Notes under the pieces: model-generated
Seen by the model: only the letters and a program-made list of their open reading frames with translations
Databases searched by the model: none
Told to the model about the DNA's origin: nothing
Made by a program: the position numbers and the translations under genes
Source: Flavobacteriaceae bacterium
GTDB taxonomy: Bacteria; Bacteroidota; Bacteroidia; Flavobacteriales; Flavobacteriaceae
Assembly (NCBI GenBank): GCA_013214065.1
Contig: JABSPK010000003.1
Span: forward strand, 310,001 to 374,000
Direction of reading: 5' to 3'
DNA length: 64,000 bases
Part shown: positions 42,589-51,708 of the stretch, piece after piece
How positions within the stretch are numbered: the first letter of the stretch is position 1
Layout: each line of letters begins with the position of its first letter

Positions 42589-43423
42589 GATCATCGGGGT
42601 ACCCGAGCATTTCAACCTTCCCTGGCATATGGCCATTGAAGATGGCGCCTTCACCGACCGGGGCATCGACCTGCAGTGGACCGACATCCCCGAAGGCACG
42701 GGGCGTATGGCCCAGATGTTGGCGGATCAAGAGACCGATCTGGCCATCATCTTGACCGAAGGCATCGTCAAAAGCATCGCGGCCGGCAATCCGACCAAGA
42801 TCGTACAGGCCTATGTGGCTTCGCCCCTTCTTTGGGGCATCCATGTGGCCCAAGACAGTCACTATACCCAACTCGACCAGCTCCAAGGTGCCAAAGCGGC
42901 CATCAGTCGTATGGGCAGTGGCAGTCATTTGATGGCCTATGTACATGCTGAAAACCAAGGTTGGGACCCTAAGGCACTCGAATTCGAGATCATCAACAAT
43001 TTGGACGGTGCCGTAGCCGGATTGACCGGAGGAATGGACGCCTATTTCTTATGGGAACATTATACCACCAAGCCCTTGGTAGACGCGGGCACCTTTCGCC
43101 GTTTGGGCGATTGCCCGACCCCTTGGCCTTGTTTCGTGGTCGCGGCCGGCACGGACTTTTTGGAACAACATCCGACCCTACTGCCCCATATTTTGGAAGT
43201 CATCAATGGCTATACCCGCGAATTCAAGATGATCCCCAGTATCGATCGCACCTTGGCGAACCGCTACGGGCAGCGATTGGAGGATATCCGTTCGTGGTTG
43301 TCCAAGACCGCATGGGGTCAAGAGCAGCTCCAGACGGCTACCCTATTGGATGTGCAACACCGTCTGCACCAATTGGGCTTGTTGGAAACCACCCATGATG
43401 CGATCACCTATTTGTCGGAATAA
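42575..43423 (+). CDS. Periplasmic-binding-protein fold protein without signal peptide
   Basis: This 282-residue protein looks like an NMT1/SsuA-type substrate-binding protein: VRIIGVPEHFNLPWHMAIEDGAF, LADQETDLAIILTEG, ISRMGSGSHLMAYV, GGMDAYFLWEHY. No signal peptide or lipobox is present, so it is probably cytoplasmic, as in some THI5- or MqnA-like enzymes that reuse this fold. It overlaps ppk1 by 14 bp and ends exactly where the convergent response-regulator gene ends. The ligand is unknown. Confidence 0.8.
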   Translation: MQHVRIIGVPEHFNLPWHMAIEDGAFTDRGIDLQWTDIPEGTGRMAQMLADQETDLAIILTEGIVKSIAAGNPTKIVQAYVASPLLWGIHVAQDSHYTQLDQLQGAKAAISRMGSGSHLMAYVHAENQGWDPKALEFEIINNLDGAVAGLTGGMDAYFLWEHYTTKPLVDAGTFRRLGDCPTPWPCFVVAAGTDFLEQHPTLLPHILEVINGYTREFKMIPSIDRTLANRYGQRLEDIRSWLSKTAWGQEQLQTATLLDVQHRLHQLGLLETTHDAITYLSE

Positions 43424-43825
43424 CTAAGAAAAATGTTTGTTGATAAGCGCCCTGAATTTCAAATCGGAAAGGGGTTTCTGTGCCGTATCGGCCACGTTGG
43501 GCGCGGCCATGGCCTTGGCAACGATGTTCTCGGTGTCGAGGGCGGTCAGCATGACGATCACGACCTTCTTTTTGATGCCCGCATCGATTTTCGCCTCATA
43601 GGCGTCTAAAAACTCCCAGCCGTTCATGATCGGCATATTGGTATCCAAAATGAGCAGACAGGGGGTGATTTCGCTGCCATTGAGCAGTAGGAACTCCATA
43701 GCTTCCTTTCCATTGGCGACCACGTTGACCTCCAATCCACTGTCCAATTGGCTCAAGAAGAATTTATTCAGGAAATTGGTAGTGTCGTCGTCATCCACCA
43801 ACAACACCGATTGTAGCTTTCCCAC
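43424..43825 (-). CDS. Single-domain (CheY-like) response regulator
   Basis: This 133-residue receiver domain has the acidic LVDDDDTT pocket, phospho-acceptor Asp61 in LLILDTNMPIMNGWEFL, the conserved Thr (MLTALD) and Lys (AQKPLS). There is no output domain. It starts with GTG. The stop directly abuts the stop of the convergent gene. It probably acts in a phosphorelay or by protein binding; the partner kinase is not in the window. Confidence 0.9.
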   Translation of the reverse strand: MGKLQSVLLVDDDDTTNFLNKFFLSQLDSGLEVNVVANGKEAMEFLLLNGSEITPCLLILDTNMPIMNGWEFLDAYEAKIDAGIKKKVVIVMLTALDTENIVAKAMAAPNVADTAQKPLSDLKFRALINKHFS

Positions 43826-43911
43826 CCCTATAAGAATTTTCGTATAAAGTTAATAAGATTTAAACGTACAAAATTTAATATTGTAAAATTTTTGGGCAGG
43901 AACCTTATAGT

Positions 43912-44577
43912 TCACCAACTTATCAACGGGCGGCCCATTTGTGCCAACAAGGTGTTGGTTTTGCTAAAGTGCTGGTTCCCAAACCACAACCCGCGATTCG
44001 CACTTAAGGGGGAAGGATGTCCTGAGGTCAGGATATGGTGTTTCGCACTGTCGATCAGACCGGCCTTTTTCTTGGCGAATCCGCCCCATAGCAAGAATAC
44101 CAGCCCTTCCCTATCCGAAGAGAGTCTTTTGATCACCGCATCGGTAAAGGTCTCCCAGCCCTGCTTTTGATGGCTGCCAGCTTGGGAGGCGCGCACACTC
44201 AGGGTGGCGTTCAACAGCAATACCCCTTGTTCGGCCCAGCGTTCCAAATTGCCACTCTCTGGATAGGGCACCCCCATATCGACCTTGATCTCTTTGAAGA
44301 TATTGATGAGCGAAGGCGGATGCGGAATCCCATCATTGACCGAAAAACACAGGCCGTTGGCTTGGTTGGGTCCGTGATAGGGATCCTGGCCGATGATCAC
44401 CACTTTCACCTCTTGAAACGGACAGTGATCGAAGGCCGCGAACAACTGTCCGCCCTTGGGGTAACAGGTATGGCTGCGGTATTCGGTCTTGACGAATTCG
44501 ATCAATCGCTTAAAATACGGCTGTTCGAATTCCGATTGCAATTGGGCTTTCCAACTGGGTTCGATCTGTACCTGCAT
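43912..44577 (-). CDS. ung: Uracil-DNA glycosylase
   Basis: This 221-residue family-1 UDG has the water-activating loop GQDPYHGP (Asp65), the uracil-specificity segment GLCFSV, LLLNATLSV and the DNA-insertion loop HPSPLSANRGLW. It removes uracil from DNA in base excision repair. Full length with an ATG start, divergent from the epimerase operon. Confidence 0.97.
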   Translation of the reverse strand: MQVQIEPSWKAQLQSEFEQPYFKRLIEFVKTEYRSHTCYPKGGQLFAAFDHCPFQEVKVVIIGQDPYHGPNQANGLCFSVNDGIPHPPSLINIFKEIKVDMGVPYPESGNLERWAEQGVLLLNATLSVRASQAGSHQKQGWETFTDAVIKRLSSDREGLVFLLWGGFAKKKAGLIDSAKHHILTSGHPSPLSANRGLWFGNQHFSKTNTLLAQMGRPLISW

Positions 44578-44666
44578 GACTGGGTTTTGGCATAAAAATA
44601 CAGTTTGCCGGTGATTTCTTTGTCACGCGGGCAAAATCGAATACATTTAAATGACAAACCCGATCC

Positions 44667-45713
44667 ATGACCCTCAATTACCACATCCAGTATTTGAAAA
44701 AACGCTTTCCGCTGCGCATCAGCCGCGGTGTGCGCGATGGCCAACACAACCTGTTCGTATCCGTAACCGACGGCGGCCATACCGGCTGGGGAGAGACCTC
44801 CCCCGGTGCTTCCGAAGGGGCGGCCACGGCTGAGGAGGCCCAAGCCCAACTGCAGGCATTTGAAGTAAAGCACGACATTGATCTCGACGCCGTTTTCGAC
44901 ACCTACGACCAGGCCTTGGCCCACGGGGTATCCCCCTGCGCTTTGGCCGCGCTTGATATGGCGCTTTGGGACTTAAAGGCGAAAAAGGCCGGCATGCCTT
45001 TATACCGTTTGTTGGGCTTTTCGAAACCCAACAAGGCCACATCGATCACTTTAGGCATTATGTCCCCCGAAGAGGCGGCGGAGCGGCTCCCCTTGATCTT
45101 GGAGCAGGACGGTATCCGTACCTTGAAGGTGAAATTGGGGAATCCTGAAGGCATCGCGGCCGACAAGGCCATGTACGAAGCCGTCCTGGCTTATCATCAA
45201 AACTATCCTATCTCCATCCGTGTCGATGCCAACGGCGGGTGGAACGTGGCCGATGCCAAGCATATGATGCAATGGTTGGCCGAACGGCATTGCGAATATG
45301 TCGAACAACCGCTGAAAGAAGGTGAGGAAGCCGGGCTTTCCGAACTATTTGTCGACCGACCCCTACCGATTTTCGTGGATGAAAGCTGCCGTTTTGCCTC
45401 CGACATCCCCAAATGGGCCGATGCGGTCGACGGGGTCAATATGAAACTGATGAAATGCGGTGGCATCAGTGGTGCCTTACGGATCATTGCCACGGCCAAG
45501 GCCTTTGGCCTTAAGACCATGATCGGCTGCATGGGTGAAACCTCCATTTCGATCGCGGCCGGGGCCGCCGTATCCGGGGCCTTGGACCATATCGACCTGG
45601 ATTCGCACTTGAACCTCAATCCGGATCCCTGCGAAGGGGCTCCCTTAGTCAATGAAATCACCATGCCGCTCGATGTACCGGGTCATGGTGGCCAATTCAA
45701 ATCCGCGCCCTAA
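44667..45713 (+). CDS. Dipeptide epimerase-like enolase-superfamily enzyme (DgcA-like)
   Basis: This 348-residue muconate-lactonising-subgroup enzyme has all active-site residues: Lys154-x-Lys156 (LKVKLG), metal ligands Asp187 (VDANGG), Glu213 (VEQPL) and Asp238 (VDES), and Lys260 with Lys263 (NMKLMKCGG). Family members epimerise L-Ala-D/L-Glu from peptidoglycan. A close relative, DgcA, racemises N-acetyl-D-Glu to the L form together with the DUF1611 protein DgcN. The stop overlaps the next start by 1 bp, and that gene is a DUF1611 protein, so the DgcA role is favoured. Confidence 0.9.
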   Translation: MTLNYHIQYLKKRFPLRISRGVRDGQHNLFVSVTDGGHTGWGETSPGASEGAATAEEAQAQLQAFEVKHDIDLDAVFDTYDQALAHGVSPCALAALDMALWDLKAKKAGMPLYRLLGFSKPNKATSITLGIMSPEEAAERLPLILEQDGIRTLKVKLGNPEGIAADKAMYEAVLAYHQNYPISIRVDANGGWNVADAKHMMQWLAERHCEYVEQPLKEGEEAGLSELFVDRPLPIFVDESCRFASDIPKWADAVDGVNMKLMKCGGISGALRIIATAKAFGLKTMIGCMGETSISIAAGAAVSGALDHIDLDSHLNLNPDPCEGAPLVNEITMPLDVPGHGGQFKSAP

Positions 45714-46759
45714 TGTTCAACACCGACCAAAAGATCGCCCTGTTTATGGAAGGGGCTTTAGACAACGATTCCGGCAAGATGGGCTACGGTTTGATGCGCT
45801 TCTCAAAGCATCCGATCGTCTGTGTGATCGATTCCAACTATGCCGGAAAAACCGTTGCGGAAGCGGTGGCACTGCCCTATGCGATTCCCGTGGTGGGCAG
45901 CGTGGCCGAAGCCTTGCGGTACGAAGCCGAGATCTTGGTCTTGGGCATCGCCCCAAGCGGGGGGCGTTTTCCCGACGCTTGGGACGCACCGATAACCGAA
46001 GCCCTGAAAAGCGGCATGTCGTTGATCAATGGGCTGCACGATGATTTGAACGCCAGATACGGTAAGTTTCTGGGTGCCAATCGCATTTGGGACGTGCGCA
46101 AACCCCAGCCGAGCTATCCGATAGCGACGGCCAAGGCCGCCGCCTTGCCCAACCAGCGCATCTTGATGATCGGCACCGATATGGCCGCCGGTAAAATGAC
46201 GGCCGGATTGGAGCTTTACGCTGCTTTACAGGCCGAAGGACGTTCCGTCGGCTTCGTGCCCACCGGGCAAATCGGGATTACCCTAATGGGCAATGGCATC
46301 CCCCTAGACGCCATCAAGGTCGACCAGGCCGCCGGGGCCGTCGAACAAGCGGTCTTGGAACAGGCGGATAAAGACATTGTCATCATTGAGGGGCAGGGTT
46401 CCCTCGCCCATCCCGGGAGCACGGCCACCTTACCGCTGATCCGCGGTGCACAACCGACCCATTTCATCCTTTGTCATAAGGCTGCACATTCCCATTTGCG
46501 TTATCCGGTCTCCCATGTCCCGATACCCCCCTTGGATGCTTTTATCGCGCTTAATGAGGCGGTCGCTGCGGTCAACGGCTCTTTACAACCCGCGAAAACC
46601 TTGGGTATCGCCTTGAACACGGTGGGCCTCAGTGAAGAAGAAGCGCAAGAAAAAGTCGATGCCACCGAGGCCCTGACAGGACTCCCGACCACCGATGTGG
46701 TTCGGTTTGGGGTCGCACCCTTGTTGACGGCAATCCAACGAACACCTAAGAAATCATGA
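45713..46759 (+). CDS. DUF1611 protein (DgcN-like acyltransferase)
   Basis: This 348-residue DUF1611 protein has an N-terminal Rossmann-like domain (about 5-130) and a P-loop-like second domain: LMIGTDMAAGKMTAGLEL (about 150-168), EGQGSLAHPGS and ALNTVGLSEEEAQ. Members of this family (DgcN) transfer an acetyl group to D-glutamate before racemisation by DgcA, as reported in marine bacteria. The gene overlaps both neighbours (1 and 4 bp), giving a DgcA-DgcN-acylase operon. The exact substrate is inferred from this context. Confidence 0.88.
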   Translation: MFNTDQKIALFMEGALDNDSGKMGYGLMRFSKHPIVCVIDSNYAGKTVAEAVALPYAIPVVGSVAEALRYEAEILVLGIAPSGGRFPDAWDAPITEALKSGMSLINGLHDDLNARYGKFLGANRIWDVRKPQPSYPIATAKAAALPNQRILMIGTDMAAGKMTAGLELYAALQAEGRSVGFVPTGQIGITLMGNGIPLDAIKVDQAAGAVEQAVLEQADKDIVIIEGQGSLAHPGSTATLPLIRGAQPTHFILCHKAAHSHLRYPVSHVPIPPLDAFIALNEAVAAVNGSLQPAKTLGIALNTVGLSEEEAQEKVDATEALTGLPTTDVVRFGVAPLLTAIQRTPKKS

Positions 46760-48897
46760 CACCGCATAGTCGCGTGGCATTTGGTCTTTTGGGATTGTTC
46801 CTGTTCCTATCGGCTTGCAAGGATGAGAACGTTGAAAGCATCGATCCCACGGTCCTGGCCCAAGAGGTGACCATCTACCGCGACATCCATGGTGTTCCCC
46901 ATGTTTTTGGTAAAACGGATGCAGCGACCATGTTCGGTTATGCCTACGCCCGTTCACAAGATGATTTTGAGCAACTTGAAAAACAGTTCATTCAAATGAC
47001 CGGGCGAAAAAGTGAGTTTTATGGCGAAACTGGATTTGCCCACGACTATACCGTACATGCCCTTGAAATTCCTAAGATCGCAAAGAAGCAATATGAGGCA
47101 CAATCCCCCCATCTGAAACGTATATGTGAAGCCTATGTGGCCGGGATGGACTATTACCTTGAACATCATCCCGAACAAGCTCAACTTGGTTTTGGCCCTA
47201 TCGAACCCTGGATGTTGTTGACCCTACAAAAAGACTGGTGGTTGTTCATGATCAATGATTTTTCTGATTGGGGTTCGAGAATTTCCTCGAACAGCCAGGC
47301 CCATGGAAAATCAAAGGGGAAACACGGCTCCAATTCCTGGGCAATTAGCGGAAGTAAAACAACAAGTGGTGCCCCTATGCTCTTGGTCAATCCACATATG
47401 GATGCGGATACCCGCAATTATGAAGTCCATTTAAAAAGTGAGGAAGGTTTGAACGTTTATGGGGGTGTGGTCGCTGGAATCGATATTTTTCCAACAGATG
47501 GTTTCAATGAACATTTAGGTTGGTCCCAGACCACCAACTGGCCCGATGTCGTTGACGTATACCGCATGACTTTTGACCATCCAAGTAATAGCTTGAAATA
47601 CCGCATCGGGGACACTTATCGAGACGCGAAGACCTGGACTACTGATATCAAGGTCAAAACCGAGGCGGGCATGAAGCGCATTTCCGTTCCCTACCTGAAA
47701 ACGGTCTATGGCCCAACAGTCATCGATAGTTTAGGAAATCATTTCTCCTTCCGGATACCGGATATGGAGGACAGTAATTTGCTGGATTATTTCTATCGGA
47801 CGGCCAAAGCGAAAGACCTTGATTCTTGGCAGGAAGTCGTTGCCACCTTGGCTTTTCCCATAGAAAACCTAATGTATGCGGATAAGAAAGGGAATATCTT
47901 TTATGTCTACAACGGTAAGATTCCGAAACGGGATGCTCTTCGGGATTGGGAAAAGATTATCGACGGTTCCGATCCCAATGCGGATTGGAATGGATACCAT
48001 CCCTTGGAGGAATTGCCACAACGATTGAACCCACAAGACGGTTTCTTGCAAAATTGCAACTCCTCACCTTTTCAAACCGTAATAACCAACAACTTGGACT
48101 CCTTAAATTTTCCCAGTTATATGGTGATGGAAGACTATTTGTACTTCAACAGGGCAAAGCGTTCTAGGGCGGTTCTTGAAACAGCTGAGCGATTGGACTT
48201 CGAAGCTTTGCAAGATTTGGTCTTTGATAGCTATATATTGTCCTCAGCGACTGATTTGATCACTCTTAGGGAGCAAGCTTCGGTTTTAAAAAAGAGTGAT
48301 GCCAAAACCTACGCAAAATTGAAGCTGCCCTTGCAACTCTTGACACAGTGGGATGGGTATAGTGATAAGGAATCCATAGCGACCACCTTATACACGTTAA
48401 TGAGTGAATTCCGATACATCGCATTCGACGTGACGGGTCAGGAGGCACCCCTAATTTCATGTTTAGCACAAGCCATAATCCGACTTGAAGCGGAGTTTGG
48501 CACTTGGCAGATACCTTGGGGACGCATCACGCGACATCAGCGATCAGCAACCAACGCCTATGCCATAGACACCACGCGGGTTAGCTATGCAACCAATGGA
48601 AATTATGGAACGAACGGCACCTTGTTCCGTATGGACGTTAATCTTTACGATGGCACTACCCTGCAACGTAGGGTGACACATGGTAATTCGCTGGTCATGC
48701 TTGTGGAATTCACCACAGATGGACCCAAAGCGCGCTCTATTTTGAATTACGGTCAAAGCAGCAATCCAGACTCCCCACATTTTCAAGACCAGGCTGCAGC
48801 TTTTGCCGCAGGGGAACTCAAGACGGTTTATTTTAAACCAGCGGAAATCCTGAAACACTTGGAATCAAAATACCATCCTGGAGAGGAAGTCGATTAG
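46756..48897 (+). CDS. Penicillin-acylase-family lipoprotein (Ntn hydrolase)
   Basis: This 713-residue precursor has a lipoprotein signal (LFLFLSAC, Cys21), an alpha-chain region to about residue 191 and the autocleavage/nucleophile site in HGSNSWAISG, with Ser192 as the predicted N-terminal nucleophile of the beta chain. Relatives hydrolyse amides: penicillins, acyl-homoserine lactones or N-acyl amino acids. Coupling by ATGA overlap to the DUF1611 gene suggests that it frees an acyl amino acid or glutamate-containing compound for the two cytoplasmic enzymes. Codon use is slightly more AT-rich than upstream. Confidence 0.9.
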   Translation: MTPHSRVAFGLLGLFLFLSACKDENVESIDPTVLAQEVTIYRDIHGVPHVFGKTDAATMFGYAYARSQDDFEQLEKQFIQMTGRKSEFYGETGFAHDYTVHALEIPKIAKKQYEAQSPHLKRICEAYVAGMDYYLEHHPEQAQLGFGPIEPWMLLTLQKDWWLFMINDFSDWGSRISSNSQAHGKSKGKHGSNSWAISGSKTTSGAPMLLVNPHMDADTRNYEVHLKSEEGLNVYGGVVAGIDIFPTDGFNEHLGWSQTTNWPDVVDVYRMTFDHPSNSLKYRIGDTYRDAKTWTTDIKVKTEAGMKRISVPYLKTVYGPTVIDSLGNHFSFRIPDMEDSNLLDYFYRTAKAKDLDSWQEVVATLAFPIENLMYADKKGNIFYVYNGKIPKRDALRDWEKIIDGSDPNADWNGYHPLEELPQRLNPQDGFLQNCNSSPFQTVITNNLDSLNFPSYMVMEDYLYFNRAKRSRAVLETAERLDFEALQDLVFDSYILSSATDLITLREQASVLKKSDAKTYAKLKLPLQLLTQWDGYSDKESIATTLYTLMSEFRYIAFDVTGQEAPLISCLAQAIIRLEAEFGTWQIPWGRITRHQRSATNAYAIDTTRVSYATNGNYGTNGTLFRMDVNLYDGTTLQRRVTHGNSLVMLVEFTTDGPKARSILNYGQSSNPDSPHFQDQAAAFAAGELKTVYFKPAEILKHLESKYHPGEEVD

Positions 48898-48944
48898 AAC
48901 TGACAAACAACTCCCTATCAGTAAAATATAGTAACTTGCTGACT

Positions 48945-49055
48945 ATGAAGCTAAAACGAAAGCATATACTCTGGTTGGTCGTGGCTATCCTCCTCTTTTT
49001 GATTTGGGCCGAACTCGGCGTCGGTATCTTCGGTACCCCCTTTGCGGGCAGTTGA
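48945..49055 (+). CDS. 36-residue single-pass membrane peptide
   Basis: A short frame, ATG 48945 to TGA 49053-49055, encodes a positively charged start (MKLKRKHI), a hydrophobic helix (LWLVVAILLFLIWAELGVGI) and the tail FGTPFAGS. Basic N-terminus, one helix and a small polar tail are typical of genuine small membrane proteins, and the tail does not look random. I believe similar 'ELxVGIFGTPFAGS' peptides occur next to mutS2-like genes in other Flavobacteriia, from memory only. It lies between the acylase and the MutS2-like gene. Confidence 0.55.
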   Translation: MKLKRKHILWLVVAILLFLIWAELGVGIFGTPFAGS

Positions 49056-49080
49056 TCCCTATTCAAGTGAGGTGAATGCG

Positions 49081-49088
49081 TATCTTTG
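49081..49088 (+). promoter_or_regulatory. -7 element for the MutS2-like gene
   Basis: TATCTTTG is an exact TAnnTTTG match, 18 bp before the ATG at 49107. TTG at 49052-49054 is slightly too far upstream for an ideal -33 box. Confidence 0.35.
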
Positions 49089-49106
49089 CGCTGCTTGAAA
49101 AAGACT

Positions 49107-51284
49107 ATGCAGGCCATCCACAAAAAAACCCTGGAAGATCTCGAGTTCCCGACCGTGTTGGAACAACTCTCCCTACGCTGTGCAACGGAACTGGGAAAGG
49201 CGGCTGCATTTGAGCTTGCCCCGTTCACCGACAAGCAAGCGCTGCTGGCGCATTTGGGACAGACCTCGGAGTATTTGGCCTCTTTCACCAATGAGAACCG
49301 CATCCCTAACCACGGATTCGACCCCATCACCAAGGAATTGAAGCTGTTGGGTATCGAGAACACCACGCTCGAGGTATCCGGATTCCGAAGGATCGGTCAT
49401 TTGTTCACCACCCTGTCCATCCACAAAAAGTTCTTCAAAAAATTCAAGGATTACTACCCCCTGCTCTTTGCGACAGTCGACATACAGGAAGAAAACAAGC
49501 AGATTCCGGACGCGATCAACCGCGTCATCGACAAGTTCGGGGAGATCCGCGATGATGCTTCGATCGAATTGAAGCAGATCCGGTTACAGATCAATACGGT
49601 ACGCTCAAAAATCAACCAGAGTTTCGGGGCTGCCCTTTCACGCTATCAAACGGCCGACTTTCTGGACGACATCAAAGAATCCATCGTCGAGAACCGCCGC
49701 GTATTGGCCGTAAAGGCCATGCACCGCCGCAAGGTCAAAGGTACGGTCATGGGCTCTTCCAAAACCGGGAGCATCGTCTACGTGGTGCCCGAGGCTACCT
49801 TGCAGTTCAGCACGGAACTCAGCAATTTGGAATATGAGGAAAAAGAGGAAATTCGCCGGATCCTCTTGGAACTGACGGATTCTATCCGCCACGAATCCCA
49901 TCAACTATCGGGCTACCAAGACTACTTGACCCATATCGATATCACGGCGGCCAAGGCCAAATACGCGAGCGAAATGGATGCCGTATTGCCCAAATTGAAT
50001 GACGATAAGACGTTGTTTTTGCGCGATGCCTTTCATCCACTCTTGTTTTTGGCAAACAATCAACAGCAGCAAAAGACCTGGCCGCAAACCATTTCCTTGG
50101 AAAAAGGCAACCGCATCATCGTCATTTCAGGGCCCAATGCGGGAGGAAAAAGCATCACCCTAAAGACCATCGGAATACTTCAAGTAATGCTTCAGTCAGG
50201 GTTTCTAATTCCCGTTCATGAAAGGAGTTCCGTTTGTTTTTTCGATAAGGTATTGACCGATATCGGTGACAACCAATCCATCGAGAACCACCTAAGTACC
50301 TACAGCTATCGCTTGAAGAACATGAACCAGTTTCTGAAGCGGTGCAACAGCAATACCCTGTTCTTGATCGACGAATTCGGAACGGGTTCGGATCCCGAAT
50401 TGGGTGGGGCACTGGCCGAGGCTTTTCTTGAAGTGTTTTACGAACGGAAAGCCTACGGGGTCATCACCACCCACTATGCGAACCTCAAACTCTTGGCCAA
50501 CGAATTGCCGCATATGACCAATGCGAACATGCAGTTCGATAACCGCACCTTGGAACCGACCTTCAAGCTTGTCTTGGGTGAAGCGGGCAGTTCGTTCACC
50601 TTCGAAGTGGCCCAAAAGAACGGCATCCCCTATTCGCTGATCAATAAGGCCAAAAAGAAGATCGACCGGGGCAAGGTGCGCTTCGATGCCACCATTTCGA
50701 AGTTGCAGAAAGAACGGTCGAAGATGTCACAGACCGAGTCGCGCCTACAAGACGAAGAGACCAAGGCCAAGGAAGAAGCGGCCCGACTGGAAAAACTGAA
50801 CGCCAAGATCAAATCGAAGTTGGAGAACTACCAGGAACTCTACGACCACAACCAACGCATGATCCATTTGGGCAATAAGGTAAACGATGCCGCGGAGCGC
50901 TATTTCCTCGACAATAAGAAGCGACCCTTGATCTCGGAATTGCTCCGTATCGTAGAGACGGAGAACAGCAAGCGTAAAAAAAGTACGGCCAAGGAGGCCA
51001 AGGCCAAAAAAGCGGTCAAGAAACAAACGGCCAACGAGCTGGAACAAAAAATCGTCAAGGTGCGCCAAGAAAAGGCGGTCAAAAAGAAAAAGGCCGTGCA
51101 AGCCGAAAAAGCAAAGCCCAGACCGGTGTTCAAATTGGGTGATCGGGTGCGCATGCACGACGGAAAGGCCGTCGGCAGCATCGATGTGCTGGAAAAAGGA
51201 AAAGCCGTAGTGAACTACGGCTTGTTTACCACCCAAGTGAGCGTGGATCTGCTCGAATTGGTCGAGGCGGGCCCAAAAAAATAA
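49107..51284 (+). CDS. MutS2-like ATPase without Smr domain
   Basis: This 725-residue protein has a MutS core/lever region (about 60-320), a MutS ATPase domain with Walker A GPNAGGKS (about 341-348), the Walker B FLIDEFGTGSDP and a long charged coiled coil (about 510-680). A C-terminal KOW-like domain (LGDRVRMHDGKAVGSIDVL) follows. MutS2 acts on stalled ribosomes or recombination intermediates, but the usual Smr nuclease domain at the C-terminus is missing, as in several Bacteroidota. ATG 49107 was chosen over TTG 49086 because a TAnnTTTG element overlaps the latter. Confidence 0.9.
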   Translation: MQAIHKKTLEDLEFPTVLEQLSLRCATELGKAAAFELAPFTDKQALLAHLGQTSEYLASFTNENRIPNHGFDPITKELKLLGIENTTLEVSGFRRIGHLFTTLSIHKKFFKKFKDYYPLLFATVDIQEENKQIPDAINRVIDKFGEIRDDASIELKQIRLQINTVRSKINQSFGAALSRYQTADFLDDIKESIVENRRVLAVKAMHRRKVKGTVMGSSKTGSIVYVVPEATLQFSTELSNLEYEEKEEIRRILLELTDSIRHESHQLSGYQDYLTHIDITAAKAKYASEMDAVLPKLNDDKTLFLRDAFHPLLFLANNQQQQKTWPQTISLEKGNRIIVISGPNAGGKSITLKTIGILQVMLQSGFLIPVHERSSVCFFDKVLTDIGDNQSIENHLSTYSYRLKNMNQFLKRCNSNTLFLIDEFGTGSDPELGGALAEAFLEVFYERKAYGVITTHYANLKLLANELPHMTNANMQFDNRTLEPTFKLVLGEAGSSFTFEVAQKNGIPYSLINKAKKKIDRGKVRFDATISKLQKERSKMSQTESRLQDEETKAKEEAARLEKLNAKIKSKLENYQELYDHNQRMIHLGNKVNDAAERYFLDNKKRPLISELLRIVETENSKRKKSTAKEAKAKKAVKKQTANELEQKIVKVRQEKAVKKKKAVQAEKAKPRPVFKLGDRVRMHDGKAVGSIDVLEKGKAVVNYGLFTTQVSVDLLELVEAGPKK

Positions 51285-51298
51285 GCCTGCCCGAAGAA

Positions 51299-51676
51299 TC
51301 AGTTTTTCACACCTGTCCAGGTGCCGTTCTGTCCCCTACGGTTATCGACCCAGGTACCCCCTGCCTCATTGGTTTCTTCCAACTGCCCGACGAATTCGCG
51401 GTCTTCGGAATTGCCCAAGGTTGCGGAAAGACTGCCATTATCGGCCACTCGACCCCTGATATCGGCCGAATCGGAGGTGAAGGAAGAGGTAGCCGTGCCG
51501 GTCACATTGCCGGTCGAACTCACATTGACGGTCCAGACTCCGCGGTCATCGCCGGAGTAGGAACCGCTCCAGCTTCCGACCAGACTGGGATCGATTTCAG
51601 TGCCTTCATCATCCTTCGAACAGGACGTGGCAATTAGCAATAATACAAGTGCGGGTAAATACAGTAGTTTTCTCAT
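51299..51676 (-). CDS. Small lipoprotein with beta-rich body
   Basis: This 125-residue lipoprotein (LLLIATSC, Cys about 19) has a beta-rich body of short repeats: GSWSGSYSGDDRGVWTV, NVTGTATSSF, GSLSATLG, GTWVDNRRGQNGTWTG. It resembles lipocalin-like or 'GxWxG' domains in the Bacteroidota. It is next to the surface gene set, convergent with the MutS2-like gene. Function unknown. Confidence 0.75.
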   Translation of the reverse strand: MRKLLYLPALVLLLIATSCSKDDEGTEIDPSLVGSWSGSYSGDDRGVWTVNVSSTGNVTGTATSSFTSDSADIRGRVADNGSLSATLGNSEDREFVGQLEETNEAGGTWVDNRRGQNGTWTGVKN

Positions 51677-51708
51677 TGTTTTGGTTTTTAGAATGCTGTT
51701 TTTTGGAT

